A stretch of 64,000 bases of DNA from Halomonas sp. MCCC 1A13316 (GTDB lineage: Bacteria > Pseudomonadota > Gammaproteobacteria > Pseudomonadales > Halomonadaceae): positions 2,728,001-2,792,000 of the forward strand of contig NZ_CP053382.1 of the NCBI RefSeq assembly GCF_014931605.1. Direction: 5' to 3'. The position numbers were made by a program, and so were the translations under genes. This document shows positions 63,309 to 64,000 of the stretch, one piece after another. Each line of letters begins with the position of its first letter. Position 1 is the stretch's first letter. The notes below the pieces were generated by a model that saw only the letters and a list, made by a program, of their open reading frames with translations, had not been told where the DNA came from and ran no database searches.

Positions 63309-64000
63309 CCGCCAAAGTCATCCAACAGGATGTTTTCGGGTTCGACGCCCATATCAAGCAGCATCTTGATGACGGAGGCGTTCATCATGGGCGGACCGCA
63401 CATGTAGTACTCGCAGTCCTCGGGTGCCGGATGGTCCTTGAGGTAGTTTTCGTACAATACGTTGTGGATGAACCCGGTGGGGCCGGTCCAGTTGTCCTCG
63501 GGCTGCGGGTCCGACAGCGCCAGATGCCATTGGAAGTTGGGGAACTCCTCGGCCAACTGGTCGTACTCGTCGTTATAGAAGGTCTCACGCCAGGAGCGCG
63601 CGCCGTACCAGAAGGAAATCTTGCGGTCGCTCTTGAGGCGCTTGAGCTGGTCGAAGATGTGGCTGCGCATGGGCGCCATGCCCGCACCACCGCCGACGAA
63701 GACCATTTCGGCGTCGGTATCCTTGGCGAAGAATTCGCCGAAGGGGCCCATCACGGTCACCTTGTCGCCCGGCTTCAGGCTGAAGACATAGGTCGACATC
63801 AAGCCTGGCGGATGATTGGTGCCGGGAGGTGGTGTGGCGATACGGATGTTGAACTTGAGGATGCCTCTCTCTTCAGGATAGTTCGCCATGGAGTAGGCAC
63901 GAATGACTTCCTCAGTGTTCTTGTGGGAGATCTTGAACAGATCGAACTTCTCCCAGTCGCCACGGTACTCCTCCTCGATATCGAAGTCGGAGAACTTGAT
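63305..64000 (-). CDS. nqrF: Na+-translocating NADH:quinone reductase subunit F, C-terminal part
   Basis: Electron-input subunit of Na+-NQR; oxidises NADH through FAD and a [2Fe-2S] cluster. The window holds about the last 231 residues; the 5' part, with membrane helix and ferredoxin domain, lies beyond the right edge. Visible are the FAD-site [19 protein letters not shown], the NADH-site [18 protein letters not shown] and the [10 protein letters not shown] motif near the C-terminus. Presence of Na+-NQR is consistent with a marine or halophilic host. Confidence 0.97.
   Translation of the reverse strand: MKFSDFDIEEEYRGDWEKFDLFKISHKNTEEVIRAYSMANYPEERGILKFNIRIATPPPGTNHPPGLMSTYVFSLKPGDKVTVMGPFGEFFAKDTDAEMVFVGGGAGMAPMRSHIFDQLKRLKSDRKISFWYGARSWRETFYNDEYDQLAEEFPNFQWHLALSDPQPEDNWTGPTGFIHNVLYENYLKDHPAPEDCEYYMCGPPMMNASVIKMLLDMGVEPENILLDDFGG

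Overview
The window looks like a chromosomal segment of a moderately GC-rich gammaproteobacterium, most likely Halomonas or a close relative. The basis is gene order (truA-trpF-trpB-trpA-accD-folC-SPOR-cvpA-purF, leuCDB-asd-fimV, leuS-lptE-holA with ybeL, and the Na+-NQR operon end followed by sthA), which matches the Pseudomonas/Halomonas type. No rRNA, tRNA or CRISPR was seen.

Region 1 (1-25.6 kb) is housekeeping. On the minus strand, leucine biosynthesis (leuC, leuD, leuB) runs into asd, which ends at a clear terminator. Then fimV, truA, trpF, trpB, trpA, accD, folC, a SPOR-domain gene, cvpA and the first 46 codons of purF follow closely packed. A LysR-type regulator is divergent from leuC. 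On the plus strand come a polytopic membrane protein, leuS, lptE, holA and a small lipoprotein/cysteine-peptidase pair; ybeL lies on the minus strand. An asparagine-synthetase-like gene without the N-terminal catalytic cysteine closes the region.

Region 2 (25.9-57.0 kb) is an envelope polysaccharide locus, AT-richer than its flanks over much of its length and probably horizontally acquired in part. Nearly all genes read on the minus strand. The set includes Wza, Wzc, a Wzy-like polymerase, a Wzb phosphatase, an O-antigen-ligase-like protein, an ElyC/YdcF protein, four glycosyltransferases, two ATP-grasp proteins, two OafA-type acyltransferases with SGNH domains, a beta-helix protein and a PglK-like ABC exporter. 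No Wzx flippase was found. A WbpM/PglF-type dehydratase, a DegT aminotransferase, a PglC-type sugar transferase and an overlapping ATP-grasp gene look like a split version of the Neisseria PglB2 pathway (a glyceramido-type trideoxy sugar). RfbF, an SDR, a SAF-domain dehydrogenase and an RmlC-type epimerase suggest a second, CDP-linked sugar route without canonical RfbG or RfbH.

Region 3 (57.4-60.7 kb) is a nested mobile element. A group IIC-like intron sits immediately after the sthA transcription terminator. Its catalytic domain V is split by an IS110-family (IS1111-type) insertion sequence. Both the transposase and the reverse transcriptase genes carry a one-base frameshift.

Region 4 (60.7-64.0 kb) is the end of the Na+-NQR operon: nqrF (partial), a shortened ApbE-like lipoprotein that appears to lack key parts of the flavin transferase, nqrM, and sthA.
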